DNA from: Ophthalmolycus amberensis
Taxonomy: Eukaryota; Chordata; Actinopteri; Perciformes; Zoarcidae
NCBI GenBank assembly: GCA_024529925.1
Contig: JAFEUB010000734.1
Coordinates: 62,001 to 126,000, forward strand
DNA: 64,000 nucleotides
Direction of reading: 5' to 3'
Part shown: one piece after another, positions 22,030 to 34,500 of the stretch
Position numbering within the stretch: position 1 is the first letter of the stretch
Layout: each line of letters starts with the position of its first letter
The notes under the pieces: generated by a model
What the model was told of the DNA's origin: nothing
Database searches by the model: none
Seen by the model: the letters and a program-made list of their open reading frames with translations, nothing else
Position numbers and translations under genes: made by a program

Positions 22030-25000
22030 ATGTTTGTTCTCATCTGGGCGACTCTGCTATTCTCTGTGAGAGGCAACAATGCTGTCACAGGTATGCATCT
22101 TAATTATAACCCTGTTATCATGCCTACGTTAGAGATTTGAAGTGTGAACAAAATAGATAACAATAATGATAAATATCCTTATGTTTCCCTGTCATGCTGC
22201 CAAATTACAAGTAGTTAGTTCTCCAATCAGCTCATTAGTAGCACTGCTCACAGCATTCATTGACATACCTGGAAACTTGACTTGCATAAATAGTTATTTA
22301 AATTATCATTTTGTTTTTCAATTTAATTTAAAGAAACTTAGTTAAATACATAAATTATGTTTTGTTGTCTGATCAACGCTGCTTCCAACAGCAGTTATAT
22401 GAAACAAAATCATAGTAGTAGCCTTTCTCCATCATTTATTAAATATTATGTTCTATTGTCATATTAAAATAACCCGGATCCCTGTTTCTCTCACTGTTTC
22501 CATTAACAGGTGCAGCAGTGAGGGAACACTGTGACGGACGATACTGTATCACTCTCAGTGAAGGAGAAATAACAGCAGAGGCTGGACTCTGTGTTGTGAT
22601 ACCGTGTTCTTTCACCACTGCTTATTACTTTACACCCAAACATATGGTGGGGTACAAATGTGAACCATCTAAAAGCAGATGTGGGGATTCAGACGTGATA
22701 CTCCACACTAACAACAAAGTTCAGTCTGGGTTTATCGGACGAGTTTCACTGTTGGAGCCTGACGTGAGTCAGAAGAACTGCAGCATCATCATCAATGACC
22801 TCACTGAGTCAGACTCTGGATCATATCAACTCAGAGTTAATGGTTTACTGAATTATGCTGAGAGTGGATTTACATTCTCTCCAAGAGCAATTGTCTCTGT
22901 TAAAGGTATGAAGTGCTACAACAAATACATACAGTGAAGATGTTCATTCTCTTCAACATATTCACTGTATTTATCGTCTGAATGGAATAATAATGAAATA
23001 ATGTTGCACATTTGTCGACCTCTGTGGGCAAACAGTAGAAACTGCATCAGTTCCTGATAAAACTCTGACTTATAGGTCTGACCCAGAAGCCCACAGTGAT
23101 GATTCCTCCTCTGACAGAGGGACAGCAGACCACACTGACCTGCACTGCTCCTGGTCTCTGCTCTGGATCTGATCCTAACTTCACCTGGACGTGGAGAGGA
23201 GCAGGAGAGAAGCACTCTCACATCACAGGAAACATCACTGCTGTCGATACTGAGGATCTGACTGCTGTCACACAGAGACACAGCTCAACTTTGACCTTTA
23301 ACCCTTCAGCTGAACAGCACGGCACCGACGTCACTTGTAAGGTCAGCTTCACAAACAGCATCACTACAGAGGAGACAGTGACTCTGAATGTGACCTGTGA
23401 GTACAGCACATCCTGCACTTTATTCTCACCTTTACTTTCTACTGTCTAAAATGTGTTCTAAGAGATGTGCTGTCATGTCATTTGTGATGTTTTTCTGAGC
23501 TTTGTTGTATTTGATCACATCAACAGTGTTCTTACAGGAAGGTTGTGAGTTTGGGGTGCTATAATACTAGCGATGCATGCGATTGCAATTTTGTTATCTG
23601 ATTCCAATTTTGTCTGACCTGCCGATTCCGATTTTCTTTCTAAGAGCTATTCTTGACAGCAAGGCCATCCCTGAACAGTCCCAAAAAATATATCAATGTA
23701 AACTATCAAAAAATCTAAATGTTATCCTTTTTCTTTGTGATTTTCATCTATTGTGGTTGTCTGTATGAAACACACAATTCAAATGATAAGGCATATTGAA
23801 ATACTTGCTTTGATTAAAATCGAAATCTTGGCATTACTACTTTTAATTCTGTATGATAAGCAGATTAAAGCTTGTGTAAGGAAGCTGAACATGTAACTCC
23901 CTCTCTAATTCCTATTTTATATTCAGGTAAAATCGTCTCCTTCAAACAAGAGTTTTCATTAAATTGTCTTCCCAAAAACTACATTTTACAAGATAACATT
24001 TTAACACATCATTAATAATGTTATAATTTACTTTTGCCCAATACTCAATTTATCTGAGTAGAGCTTGAACGCACCACGATGCCCTGTAACCTCAGTTATC
24101 CTTAGCTGTTAGCTCTGTGATGTCTGCAGACAAGCAAATCCCTGTGATTACTCTGAGCAGCATGCATGGGAATGAATTACAACATGATAAATGTATCAAG
24201 ATCAAGCTAGTTGTTCCAGATGTTTTTAAGGTTTTTGCTCCACGGCTTATTTTGGACTTCAAGTTGTGACAAATGAGCTTTAAGTCTTCTTCACTCTCCG
24301 ACACATGTTGTGTGTGTGGCTGTTACATTACTGTCTGTGCCGCTATGAATGATCGGTGCATCTCCATATAATACAGTCTGTCATTTGTCTCATAGATGTG
24401 AAGGAATTTAGAATCACTGGGAATACAAGTGTGAAGGAGGGTGAGACTCTGAATCTGACCTGCAGTGTTGAAAGTTTCCCTCCATCTCTCATCACGTGGA
24501 CAAAACCTTCTGAGACAAACATGCCAAATGCAACAGAAACAAATTGGCAGAACAACACTGAGACCTTCATGCAGAGAGAAAGTGGAATCGGCACTTTTTC
24601 CATCTCTAATGTGACGACAGAAGATTCTGGACGATACATCTGCAGAGCAGAATATCTAAATCAAACCCTGGTGGAAAATGTTGATGTAAAAGTCATATGT
24701 AAGTACATTTTACATCTGTTCTAAGACAGAACATTTATTGAGCATTTTTCTTTTAAACTATATTTAGCAGAGAAAAACCTTGATTAGCCTTCCAAGTTAC
24801 TTCCAAGTTCACTGCCCCTCACCTTTAAATATAAGTGATGTACAATGGGCATGTATTACATATTTGTCTGCAGCAAAAACTTTATTTGCTTTAGCTTCTT
24901 ATGGAAACTAGTTTTTTTTAAAGCCCTTGGATCTATGGAGGCATTGGATCTATGGAGGCATTGGATCTATGGAGGCATTGGATCTATGGAGGCATTGCGA

Positions 25001-28000
25001 ACAAACAGCATCTCAGCTGTGGTTCTCAGCAAAATTGGAGCCAAATCTTTAGAATCATGAAAACGTGTGTTGTCTGTTAAAACCAGTGTGTGTAGAGTCT
25101 GAACATCTTTAGATGTTGGCGCCTTCCTGTGGTAGTATTTAAATAACAACATACTGCAGACAATGCATGAATGCAATGACAATACATCTTGTATCCATTT
25201 CCAACCTCTTCACCGTATCTTAACTTGAAATATTTTGTTCATGATTTGCTTCACAGATATGAGGAAACCTTTACTCACTGGTGATACAACAGTGGAGGAG
25301 GGAGATGCTCTGAATTTAACCTGTAGTGTTGAAAGTTTTCCTCCGTCTCATATCACATGGACTGTGCTTGGCTCCAACACAAAGCTGGACAATGGACTTG
25401 ACACCGACCTGCAGAACCACACTGGATCAGCCACACTTGTCATCCCAAATGTGACGACAGAAGATTCTGGACGATACATCTGCAGAGCAGAATATCTGAA
25501 TCAAACCCTGGTGGAAAATGTTGACGTAAAAGTCACATGTAAGTACATTGTACAGCTGTTCTAAGACAGAACATTTATTGTGGTCTTTTGCTCTTTCTTT
25601 TAAACTATCTTTAGAGCAGAGAACAACCTTGATAAGTCTTCTAAGTTAATTATGAAAGACTTCCACTGCCCCTCACCTTCAAATATATGTGAGACCACCT
25701 CAATGGGCATTTATTACATATTTGTCTGCAGCAAAAATGTACTGTATTTGCTTTAGCTTCTTATGGAAATTAGTTTTTAAAAAGCCCTTGGATCTATGGA
25801 GGCATTGGATCTATGGAGGCATTGGATCTATGGAGGCATTGCGAAGACTTCCAGGTGGTTTTCAGCCAAATTGGAGCCAAATCTTTAGAATCATAAAAAC
25901 ATGTGTTGTCTGTTAAAACCAGTGTGTGTAGAGTCTGACAATCGTTAGATGTTGGCGCCCTCCTGTATTTAAATAACAACATACTGCAGACAATGCATGA
26001 ATGCAATGACAATACATCTTGTATCCATTTCCAACCTCTTCACCGTATCTTAACTTGAAATATTTTGTTCATGATTTGCTTCACAGATATGAGGAAACCT
26101 TTACTCACTGGTGATACAACAGTGGAGGAGGGAGATGCTCTGAATTTAACCTGTAGTGTGGAAAGTTTTCCTCCGTCTCATGTCACATGGACTGTACTTG
26201 GCTCCAACACAAAGCTGGACAACGGACTTGACACCGACCTGCAGAACCACACTGGATCAGCCACACTTGTCATCCCAAATGTGACGACAGAAGATTCCGG
26301 ACAGTACATCTGTACAGCACGACACCTGGACAGGACTGTGACTACATATGCGGATGTGACAGTGATTCGTAAGTAGAAGGAAGTTTATGTTCACACTCTC
26401 AGCATGTTGGTTTGACATTGTTATTCTGCTTGTGTGCTTGCAGGGGTTTCAAAGATCTTAAAAAACTCTGGGTGTGAGGTTCAGTCAGAGGTCCTGACTT
26501 GTGTGTGCATCAGTGAGGGGTTTCCTTTACCCACCATCAACTGGCCGCTGTTGAAGAACCACACTGAGTACTCCGTCACTACCACTGTGTCAAACCACAC
26601 AGTCAACAGCACCGTCACCCTGACTGTAAAAGACCACAGCAACGCTTCTGTTGAGTGTGTCAGCATCAATGAGAATGGGGAAGCAAAAGAAAACCTCAAA
26701 ATCCGAATGACCATTTCAGAAAAAGGTAAATGTTCTCAACTAAAACACTGAAGCTATGTAGACCACTGCCTTATGACATCTTTAGTACCCTAATTATTTC
26801 ACTGTGAACTTTTCTATTTGGACAAACCATTGAGCAACCTGTCAGAAGAAAATACAATGTTGCATATTAGTGTTCAGAATGACATGGACAGACATTTCTC
26901 TTTTGTTCCTCTTGAACAAAAGAGAAATGAGGGTCTGCCCGTAGAGCTGAGGGTCTGCTGAGACCCTCAGCTCATTTAAATCAAGATTGAAGACCTTTCT
27001 GTTTGCTGCTGCCTTTAATTGAACCACGTTAAATTAATATATTAATCAATTTCCTGCATTTCTGCATTTTACTACTGCATTTTATTTCTTACACTGTTTT
27101 TAATTGTTTTTGAAATCTCCTTTTCTTTTGCCTTGTGTTTTGATGCTTTTAATGGTTTTATGTGAAGCACTTTGAATTACCTTGTTGTTGAAATGTGCTA
27201 TACAAATAAACTTGCCTTGCCTTGCCTTGCCTTGATAGCGGATCACTCCAAAGAACTGGATTCATGGCTGGAAGTCATCATTGCCTTTTTGATTGGGGTT
27301 CTTCTTTCAGCAGTCCTTTGCTGTTTGGCCACGAAATGCCACAGGTACAATTATGAATTATTAATTCCCGGCTGTTATTTGTGGATAATATGCCGAAATG
27401 AATGTTAATTTGTTACTGTTTTTCATACATTTTTCCAGAAAAAATCTGAAGATCTCTCGAAATCTGGACGAGACTCTGGAGATGGTGACCAGTCAAGAGG
27501 CTCCACTGGTATTTCTATTCATTCTGCTCAACATTTTGGGAGCACCTGTTATATTGATGTTTTTCTTCTTTCCTAAAAATGACTTTTTTAGCAGACAGAA
27601 AGAGTAATTCGGACACCAAATGTATTATTTACATTTGAGAGTTGTCGCCCCAAAAGAAGGAAACATTTTACGAATAAGTCGATGTCCCCAAAGTGTTAAA
27701 CGTGAGGGAAAATATTGTTGTAACGCTCGACCATTATGGAACTATAACGGTGCTCATATCTGGTCTCTAAATATTTTGGGCAGCCTTTTTACTTTGGGCC
27801 CTCTGCAGTCTGCTCAGTGAACAGATTATAGAGGTTTAGACTGTCATTTGTCAGTCCATAGTTTGTTCAGCTGATATTCTGTGATCCAATTCAAATAACG
27901 CTAACCCTGCACTATCCTTTAATATTTATTTGTGACCTTTTAAGAATAGCTTTGCTTAAGCAACACACCTGTTAATTGTTTTTGCAAACCCTTCATTATG

Positions 28001-28582
28001 GAGGTTAGTTTATGGCTTTTGCCAGTTACACCAACAGTCTATGGGCATATCTATGGGTTACACTTATTGTCTTTTTGAAAACCTTAGTCAGCTCAAAGCC
28101 AAGCAGCTTCAAGCTGATTTTTTTTAAACGCTGCTATTTAATTTGTGTAGCAGCTGCTGAATGAGTTGTATAAATGACGTTGTTCCTGACAGATCGATGC
28201 TGGTGAAGCAGTCGATGATGATCTGACCTTCTACCAAGAGTTGGCTGAAGGAGAAGAAGGAGCTGCGGCAGCAGAGAAAGCAGCCCCTGATCTCAATGGT
28301 GGACCTAAAGATGTGGAGTACGCCAGCATTGATTTCTCCGTCTTGAGAAGAAAGAATACCAGGGATGCAGCAAAGAAGCAAGAAAGCACAGAGACCGAGT
28401 ATGCTGAAATTAAGAAAGAAGTAAAAGAGGAAATGGAAAACAATGGCGAAGAGGAAGGTTATGTGTTGGAGGGGGAGATGGTCACGGAGGATGAAGAGAC
28501 GACGCCTTGTGTTCCTGAAGAGGACGACGGGGAGGACGCTGCAGTGTACTCCAACGTGAAGGACATAATGTCTGAGATTTGA
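22030..28582 (+). CDS. S3: six-Ig CD22-like receptor with ITIM/ITSM tail
   Basis: Exons: 22030-22090 (signal), 22510-22905 (V-set), 23076-23396 (C2), 24396-24698, 25257-25538, 26087-26368, 26444-26725 (four Ig), 27239-27344 (TM), 27439-27508, 28193-28582 (tail). The sum is 2493 nt, 830 residues, with no internal stop. The V-set keeps YQLR and the B-E cysteines, but the core Trp of MVWYKC is Gly (codon 22650-22652 GGG). Domain 2 carries 8 extra residues (VDTEDLTA) absent from the other copies. Ig4 and Ig5 are an internal tandem duplication. The tail has VEYASI (ITIM), TEYAEI (ITSM form TxYxxI) and VYSNV (YxN, Grb2 type), with long acidic stretches. The expected role is inhibitory signalling through SHP phosphatases, as for mammalian CD22; this is inferred from the motifs. 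Confidence 0.88.
24929..24996. repeat. 17-bp minisatellite, 4 units
   Basis: Perfect tandem repeat of ggatctatggaggcatt, four units, in the S3 intron between Ig3 and Ig4. The same unit is present three times at 25790-25840, four times at 40502-40569 and once at 41355-41371. Confidence 0.95.
25790..25840. repeat. 17-bp minisatellite, 3 units
   Basis: Same ggatctatggaggcatt unit, three perfect copies, in the S3 intron between Ig4 and Ig5. Confidence 0.95.
26891..27238 (+). mobile_element. Non-LTR retroposon 3' end ending at the S3 TM exon
   Basis: The text gaagcactttgaattacctt, then gtgctatacaaataaac, then CTTGC repeats is typical of the 3' ends of fish non-LTR retroposons (LINE or a SINE with a LINE tail). 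The upstream part starts with two adjacent hairpins. The short-repeat tail runs directly into the acceptor AG (27237-27238) of the TM exon. The family name cannot be fixed by eye. An equal copy lies at 42422-42769 in S5. Confidence 0.7.
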
Positions 28583-31500
28583 GGACTGTTGCATGGTGGA
28601 GTTGCTTGAGGATGAAGTGTCTTTGCTCTCATCAGTTGTGATGGATTGATGGAAGGGACTGATGATGGATTGTTATTCCAGTGAATGAATGGCGGTCCTG
28701 TGAACGGTTTCTAACAGCTGCGGTCTTCAAACACCACATTCAGCCTGTGGCGAAGTGACGGAGACGCTTCACACCTCTACATGTTAGGAGCTTTGTAAAT
28801 CCATTCATTCAACTGAGGGTAACCTGGAAGTTGGACAGTTTCCTTATTCAAGTGTTATTGAGCTTAAATGTGTTGACTTTTCATAAACCTCCCAAATAAG
28901 TGCGCCCACATCCATGAAGAAGTGGACTCCGCTATTCCTCCACTGGCGTATAAAGAGACAACCACCTCCGTCCTGCTGCTTCTGAGCGCTGAAGTGAGAT
29001 ATATATTGTTTAACTAGGATAAACATGTGCCTTAAGTCAGAGATGTCTCTATTTCAGCGTGGCTCTAGGGATGACAACATCAGTCTGTTGATTGGTTTGT
29101 CTGACCGCTGTGGGCCAGACTGAAATATCTCCACAACTATTGGATGGATTCCCATGAAGTGTTATTCATGTTCCCCAGGGGATGCATCCCAATGACTTTG
29201 TTCATCCTGTGACTTTTCCTTTGCTCCACCATCAGGTTGGCATGTGGTTTTGAATGAACTGTTTAAACAACTATTGGATGGATTGCCATGAAATCTGGTG
29301 GAGACATACTGTATATGTCCACCTCAGGATAAAATGTTATTAACATTGGTTATCCCTAAACTTTTTAACATATGAACAAATACCTGCAAAACTAAGGACT
29401 CCGCTGTATGTTTTGTTTTATGCCAATTAGCAAATGATAGCATGCTAGCATTGTATTGTAAGTAAGTTAGCATGTAGCTTAAAGCACCACTGCACTTGAC
29501 GGAGCCGCTACGTCTGTAGTGTCTTAATCGTGTTCATTTAAAGTGTCTGCAGCAAAGGAACTCAAAGGATAGGTTGACATGCTGACATGTCTGTCTCAAT
29601 ACAATACTGGAATATATATTGAACGAGTTAAATCCCTTCCTAAAGCAATTCCAGTGTACAAGATAGGGAACCTTTTGTTGCTGGTTTGCAGTGGAGGGTA
29701 GTAACGCAGAGCACATTTCATACTTAAAAGAGCTTTTGTAGATGTGGAGCTGTCTAACTCAGACAGCTGAAGCTTCATTTTTAGCTTCAGCTGAATTTAA
29801 TGATGCATGTTGTCACAGAATGAGGACTGTAGATTCTGTCTCAATCTATTACAGTGTAATTGAATTATGATGGGAAGTCTTCAGGGCCAGTGTGAACAGG
29901 AACAACAATTGCAGAAATGTTGATGTACATATGCATGATAGTATTGTTTGTAAAAAAAAGTTACACTCTCCTTTAAACTGGTGTGGATTCATGCATTCAT
30001 TTTTACATAAAATATGAAGAATTGTTAAACAACAAATTGCAGATCAGTATGCTGTTTTTATTTAGCTTTTTGGATTGATTTGTTTTTTCAAACTGATAAA
30101 ATGTTTGACCCAGTTTGATTCTACGACAAATTAGGAAGTCATCGATGACTTCTCTTTTTAATGTGTTACAGGAATCAACTTGGCTTCTTTCAAACAGAAA
30201 ACACACTTGTTTATGTTTGAGATGAAATCATGGATTTTCAGTTCAATTAATCTTATTCAACTCAAAGTCAACATGGGGAACATGACAGGAACATGACACA
30301 CCTTTTTTTCTTTCTGGTACATTCTGCAATATAACAGGTTCTGTGGTGTGTGTTCAATATGCAGGCATATAGAAACAGATGAGGACAGATATGAAGCCAG
30401 TTAGCAGTTAAATATAGTTATAGTCATAATCTACCATCTCAAAGTGTCAACAGGAAGTTATGAGAGAGAATACAGTGATGCCATGTAAGGCAGTGGTTCA
30501 ATGAATAACACCTTCAGAGACTTTTCTGAGAACACGACTGAGAATGTTGCACAATAAACCATAAAACCATACTGTTACAAATATGGAGCTTCATGCAGTT
30601 AAATTAAGAACTAACTAACTTATTTTTTTATCTGCCGGTATTTCACGCACTTAGTTAGAGACAGCAGTTATAGTACAGACCATTCACATGCATGCACATT
30701 CACCACCCTATGTGCACATGAATGTATTGTATTGTGCATTACAGTGTAGTAGGAGAGTTGATAGATGAGCTATTTGGTTTAAGATGACACAATCTTCTCA
30801 AGTACACATATGACACTTCCTCTTTCTCAGAGTTCCTCACACATTTACAGTCCTGAAAAAAAAAAAAAAGCAAGACCGTTTAATTTCATTATTCAGTGTT
30901 AAAGTTGCACATTATCAACTTGATAAACATTATATATTTACATTAACATAGGCACACATTTTATAGATTTGTGAGTGTGGCAGTCTAACGAGGGCCAGCG
31001 TGTGAAGAGAAACTTCCTTTAACATTGTTGTAGCGCAAAGAGGAACGAATTAAAAAAGGAAGCCGAAGAGAGGAAGAGTCAGTTCAGAGCAGAGCCGCTC
31101 AGCAGAGATCACTGTGGTGAGAAGAGAGGAGAACAAGACAAAAAGAGGTAAAACAACCTTTACTGTACTTTTTAAATCATCTTTTTAACAATAAATGGAA
31201 ACTGTAGAAGTCATTATTTCCTTACTAATGTCATACAATGCTTTTTAGAATTCCTTGTTCACTATTACTGTTGTGTGCATTTCATTGGGGTTGGGGGGGA
31301 TTGTCGATAAAGCTGCCACAGATAATTTCTGTTTATTTATTTAGCAGTTTTATGGAACAGATGTTAAAAAGTTCTTGGAAATAAAACATTTCGTGGGAAT
31401 CACAACCCTGAAGATGATGTTAGCCACATTTATCAATGCCACTACAGAAAACGTGAACCTGCAACATCATGTATTTAAATCTGTGCTGTCAACCGTGGAG

Positions 31501-31591
31501 ATTGTTCTGCTCCGGTTTCATAAAGTGAAACATTTGAATGTTTGTACTTCTGAAAGGAAAAGACACTGACTGTCTCAATCATCACATCAGG
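28583..31591. other. S3 3' UTR and a-type 5' flank of S4
   Basis: No coding exon is supported. Its first 1.4 kb is S3 3' UTR or spacer, duplicated at 44114 to about 45580. From about 30055 it matches the S1 upstream flank (10897 on), including the PU.1 box at 30814-30825 and a probable non-coding first exon ending at 31147. Confidence 0.65.
30814..30825 (-). promoter_or_regulatory. PU.1/ETS box upstream of S4
   Basis: Minus-strand AAAGAGGAAGTG, identical to the box upstream of S1 and S6. Confidence 0.5.
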
Positions 31592-34500
31592 ATGTTTGTT
31601 CTCATCTGGACGACTCTGCTCTTCTCTGTGAGAGACATCACTGCTGACACAGGTATGCATCTTTTATTATCATCTTGTTATGATGCCAACTATAAAAGAT
31701 AACATTACTCAAAGCATCCATTGACTATAGTATATTTGACTTGTTTACCAAAGTTGTTATGTGTAAATACATATGTTATCCTGATATTTGGCTATATTTG
31801 CTCAGCGATGCTTACAACAGCAGTTAAGTAAAACAAAACAGTCCTAGTAGTAGCCTTTATTGAGCATTTATTGAACATAACAATTAATGTATTATCAAGA
31901 TTTATATGTCTCCTGTCCTCTGTTTTTCTCTCACTGTTTCCATTAACAGGTGCAGCAGTGAGGGAACACTGTTACAGAGGATACTGTATCACTCTCAGTG
32001 AAGGAGTAATAACAGCAGAGGCTGGACTCTGTGTTGTGATACCGTGTTCTTTCACCAATGTCTTATGGCTTTAGACCCCCACATATGGTGTGGTACAAAT
32101 GTGAACCATCTAAAACAAGATGTGGGGATTCAGACGTGATACTCCACACTAACAACAACAACAAAGTTCAGTCTGGGTTTATCGGACGAGTTTCACTGTT
32201 GGAGCCTGACGTGAGTCTGAAGAACTGCAGCATCATCATCAATGACCTCACTGAGTCAGACTCTGGATCATATCAACTCAGAGTTCAGGAATCTGGGAAT
32301 ACAAATGGATTTACATTCTCTCTAAAAGCAAATGTCTCTGTCAAAGGTATGAAAAGCTTCAACAAATACATACAGTGAAGATGTTCATTCTCTTCAACAT
32401 ATTCACTGTATTTATAGTCTGAATGGAATAATAATGAAATAATGTTGCACATTTGTCGACCTCTGTGGACAAACAGTAGAAACTGCATCAGTTCCTGATA
32501 AAACTCTGACTTATTGCCTCATCGAGATGTTAAAGTATCAGATTATTTTAGCCTGAACTTAAGTGAATGGTGACCTTCAGGCTGCTCACCTGCTTCCACT
32601 CATTGACTGCTCTCCCTTTAGGTCTGACCCAGAAGCCCACAGTGATGATTCCTCCTCTGACAGAGGGACAGCAGACCACTGACCTGCATTGCTCCTGGTC
32701 TCTGCTCTGGATCTGATCCTAACATCACCTGGACGTGGAGAGGAGCAGGAGAGAAGCACTCTCACATCACAGGAAACATCACTGCTGTCACACAGAGACA
32801 CAGCTCAACTTTGACCTTTAACCCTTCAGCTGAACAGCACGGCGCCGACGTCACCTGTAAGGTCAGCTTCACAAACAGCATCACTACAGAGGAGACAGTG
32901 ACTCTGAATGTGACCTGTGAGTATAGCACATCCTGCACTTTATTCTCACCTTTACTTTCTACAATCTAAAATGTGTTCTAATGTTTGTTGTCTTGTAATT
33001 TTTGTTGATTTTCTGAAGTGTTTAGGATTTTACAACATTAACGGTGTTCTTGCAGAAAGGGCAAATTTTGAGTCTTTACAAACAGCAACTGACAATGTGA
33101 CTACATATTATACAAAGTGAACAGCTTTTCATATATTGTTATGCTCCCTGTTCAATATTTTGTGTCTGGATGGAGTTTTTTGTTTTGTTTTACATGTTGG
33201 GCTCTAACCAACATAATCATTTTATTAAAAAGGTTTCACACTTATTGAGGTGGTTTTCAGCCTCAGCTTGGAGCCACATATTTATGATCAAAAAATTGTC
33301 AGACAAATTCTAAACGTTTGTCTAAAATTTTGTTTTAAAGATGTGAAGAAACCTGTGATCACCGGAATGACATCAGTTAAAGAGGGCGATGCTCTAAATC
33401 TAACCTGCAGTGTTGAAAGCTTCCCTCCTTCTGTTATCACCTGGACCAAACCTGACTCCAACAAAAGCCTGCAAAGTGAAAATGTAATCGTCCTGCAGAA
33501 CGACACTGGAACAGCCGCTCTTGTCATCGTTAATGTGACAGCAGAGTATTCTGGACAGTACATCTGTACAGCAGAGCACCAGATCACCACTCTGACTACA
33601 CCTGCTGAAGTAAACGTGAAATGTAAGTAGGCTTTAATAGTCTAGTTTGAAAGAAGTTCATATTGTTTTACTGTATGTTTGCTGTGTTCTTGAGTTTTTT
33701 CCTTTGTTTGCAGTTTTTCCAAAGTTCTTAAGCAGCCGTCCATGTGAGGTTCAGTCGGAGGTCCTGACCTGTGTGTGCATCAGTGAAGGGTTTCCTTTAC
33801 CCACCATCACATGGCCGATGTTGGAGACTCACACTGAATACTCTGTCATCACCAATAAGTCAAGCCACACTGTCATCAGCTTCACTGTGTCTGTAAAACA
33901 CCGCAACTACACCAATGTTGAGTGTGTCAGCACCAATGAAATTGGGGAAGCAAAAGAGAACCTCACAGTCACAATAAATGAGTTCAAACAAGACGGTAAG
34001 TTTTAACAAATGCAAAACCTCCCCGACTCTAGACCACTACTTTATGACATTTTCAATACGGAAAGGTGAACACACTCATTACTAATCATCAATAAAATAA
34101 TGTTTTGTTGAAATTTAAAGTACAATTTCTTGAGCTGATTCTATGAAGATGTGGATCATGTTGAACATTTTTAAATAAATAATTAAATCCACGAGAGTAC
34201 ATGTAATTTTGCTTGTTTGTTATGGCCTTCAGCTGTAATAGAAACCACACTATCGGCTATCATTTAAATATTTTTGAGTAATTCCATTTATAGATTTATG
34301 TAATTTTTGTTATCTATCATTTACAGCTAACACCGTTCATTGGGAGTGTATAGTTCACACAGTAGGCATTGTGTGTACGGCTTTAATACCATTTGAAGAG
34401 TCATACAATCTCCATGATGTCATTTGTAATAGCAGATCAACACGGACCATGTGCAGAACTTCCCTGGATCATCGTTGCTGTTGTTGCTCTCATTGTGAAT

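Larger units (their letters stand above)
18738..34059 (+). repeat. Segmental duplication unit 1 (about 15.3 kb)
   Basis: Runs from the intron just before the S2 TM exon, through S3, to the intron just after the last Ig exon of S4. Unit 2 is 34329-49605. Offsets between them are 15531 to 15591, changing only at small indels and at repeat-number differences in S3/S5 introns. The left end was placed by matching aacaccgttcattggg and the right end by divergence after tttcaatac. Confidence 0.85.

Noticed and set aside
23577..23768. Open frame in the S3 intron, repeated at 39147-39338
   Set aside because: AT-rich intron text kept only because the intron is duplicated; no splice support. It may be an old dispersed repeat.
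24929..24996. 17-bp repeat array considered as CRISPR-like or coding
   Set aside because: Units are directly adjacent without spacers, the host is a vertebrate, and the array is intronic.
28124..28594. 156-residue minus-strand open frame, also at 43655-44125
   Set aside because: It is antisense to the ITIM tail exon of S3/S5. The acidic GA-rich coding strand avoids stops on both strands, and no splice or protein support was seen.
33052..33117. Exon-like segment between S4 C2 and the next Ig exon (also about 48599-48664 in S6)
   Set aside because: It follows an acceptor-like ttcttgcag but has no Ig features, an unconvincing donor, and would not fit the phase 1-1 chain.
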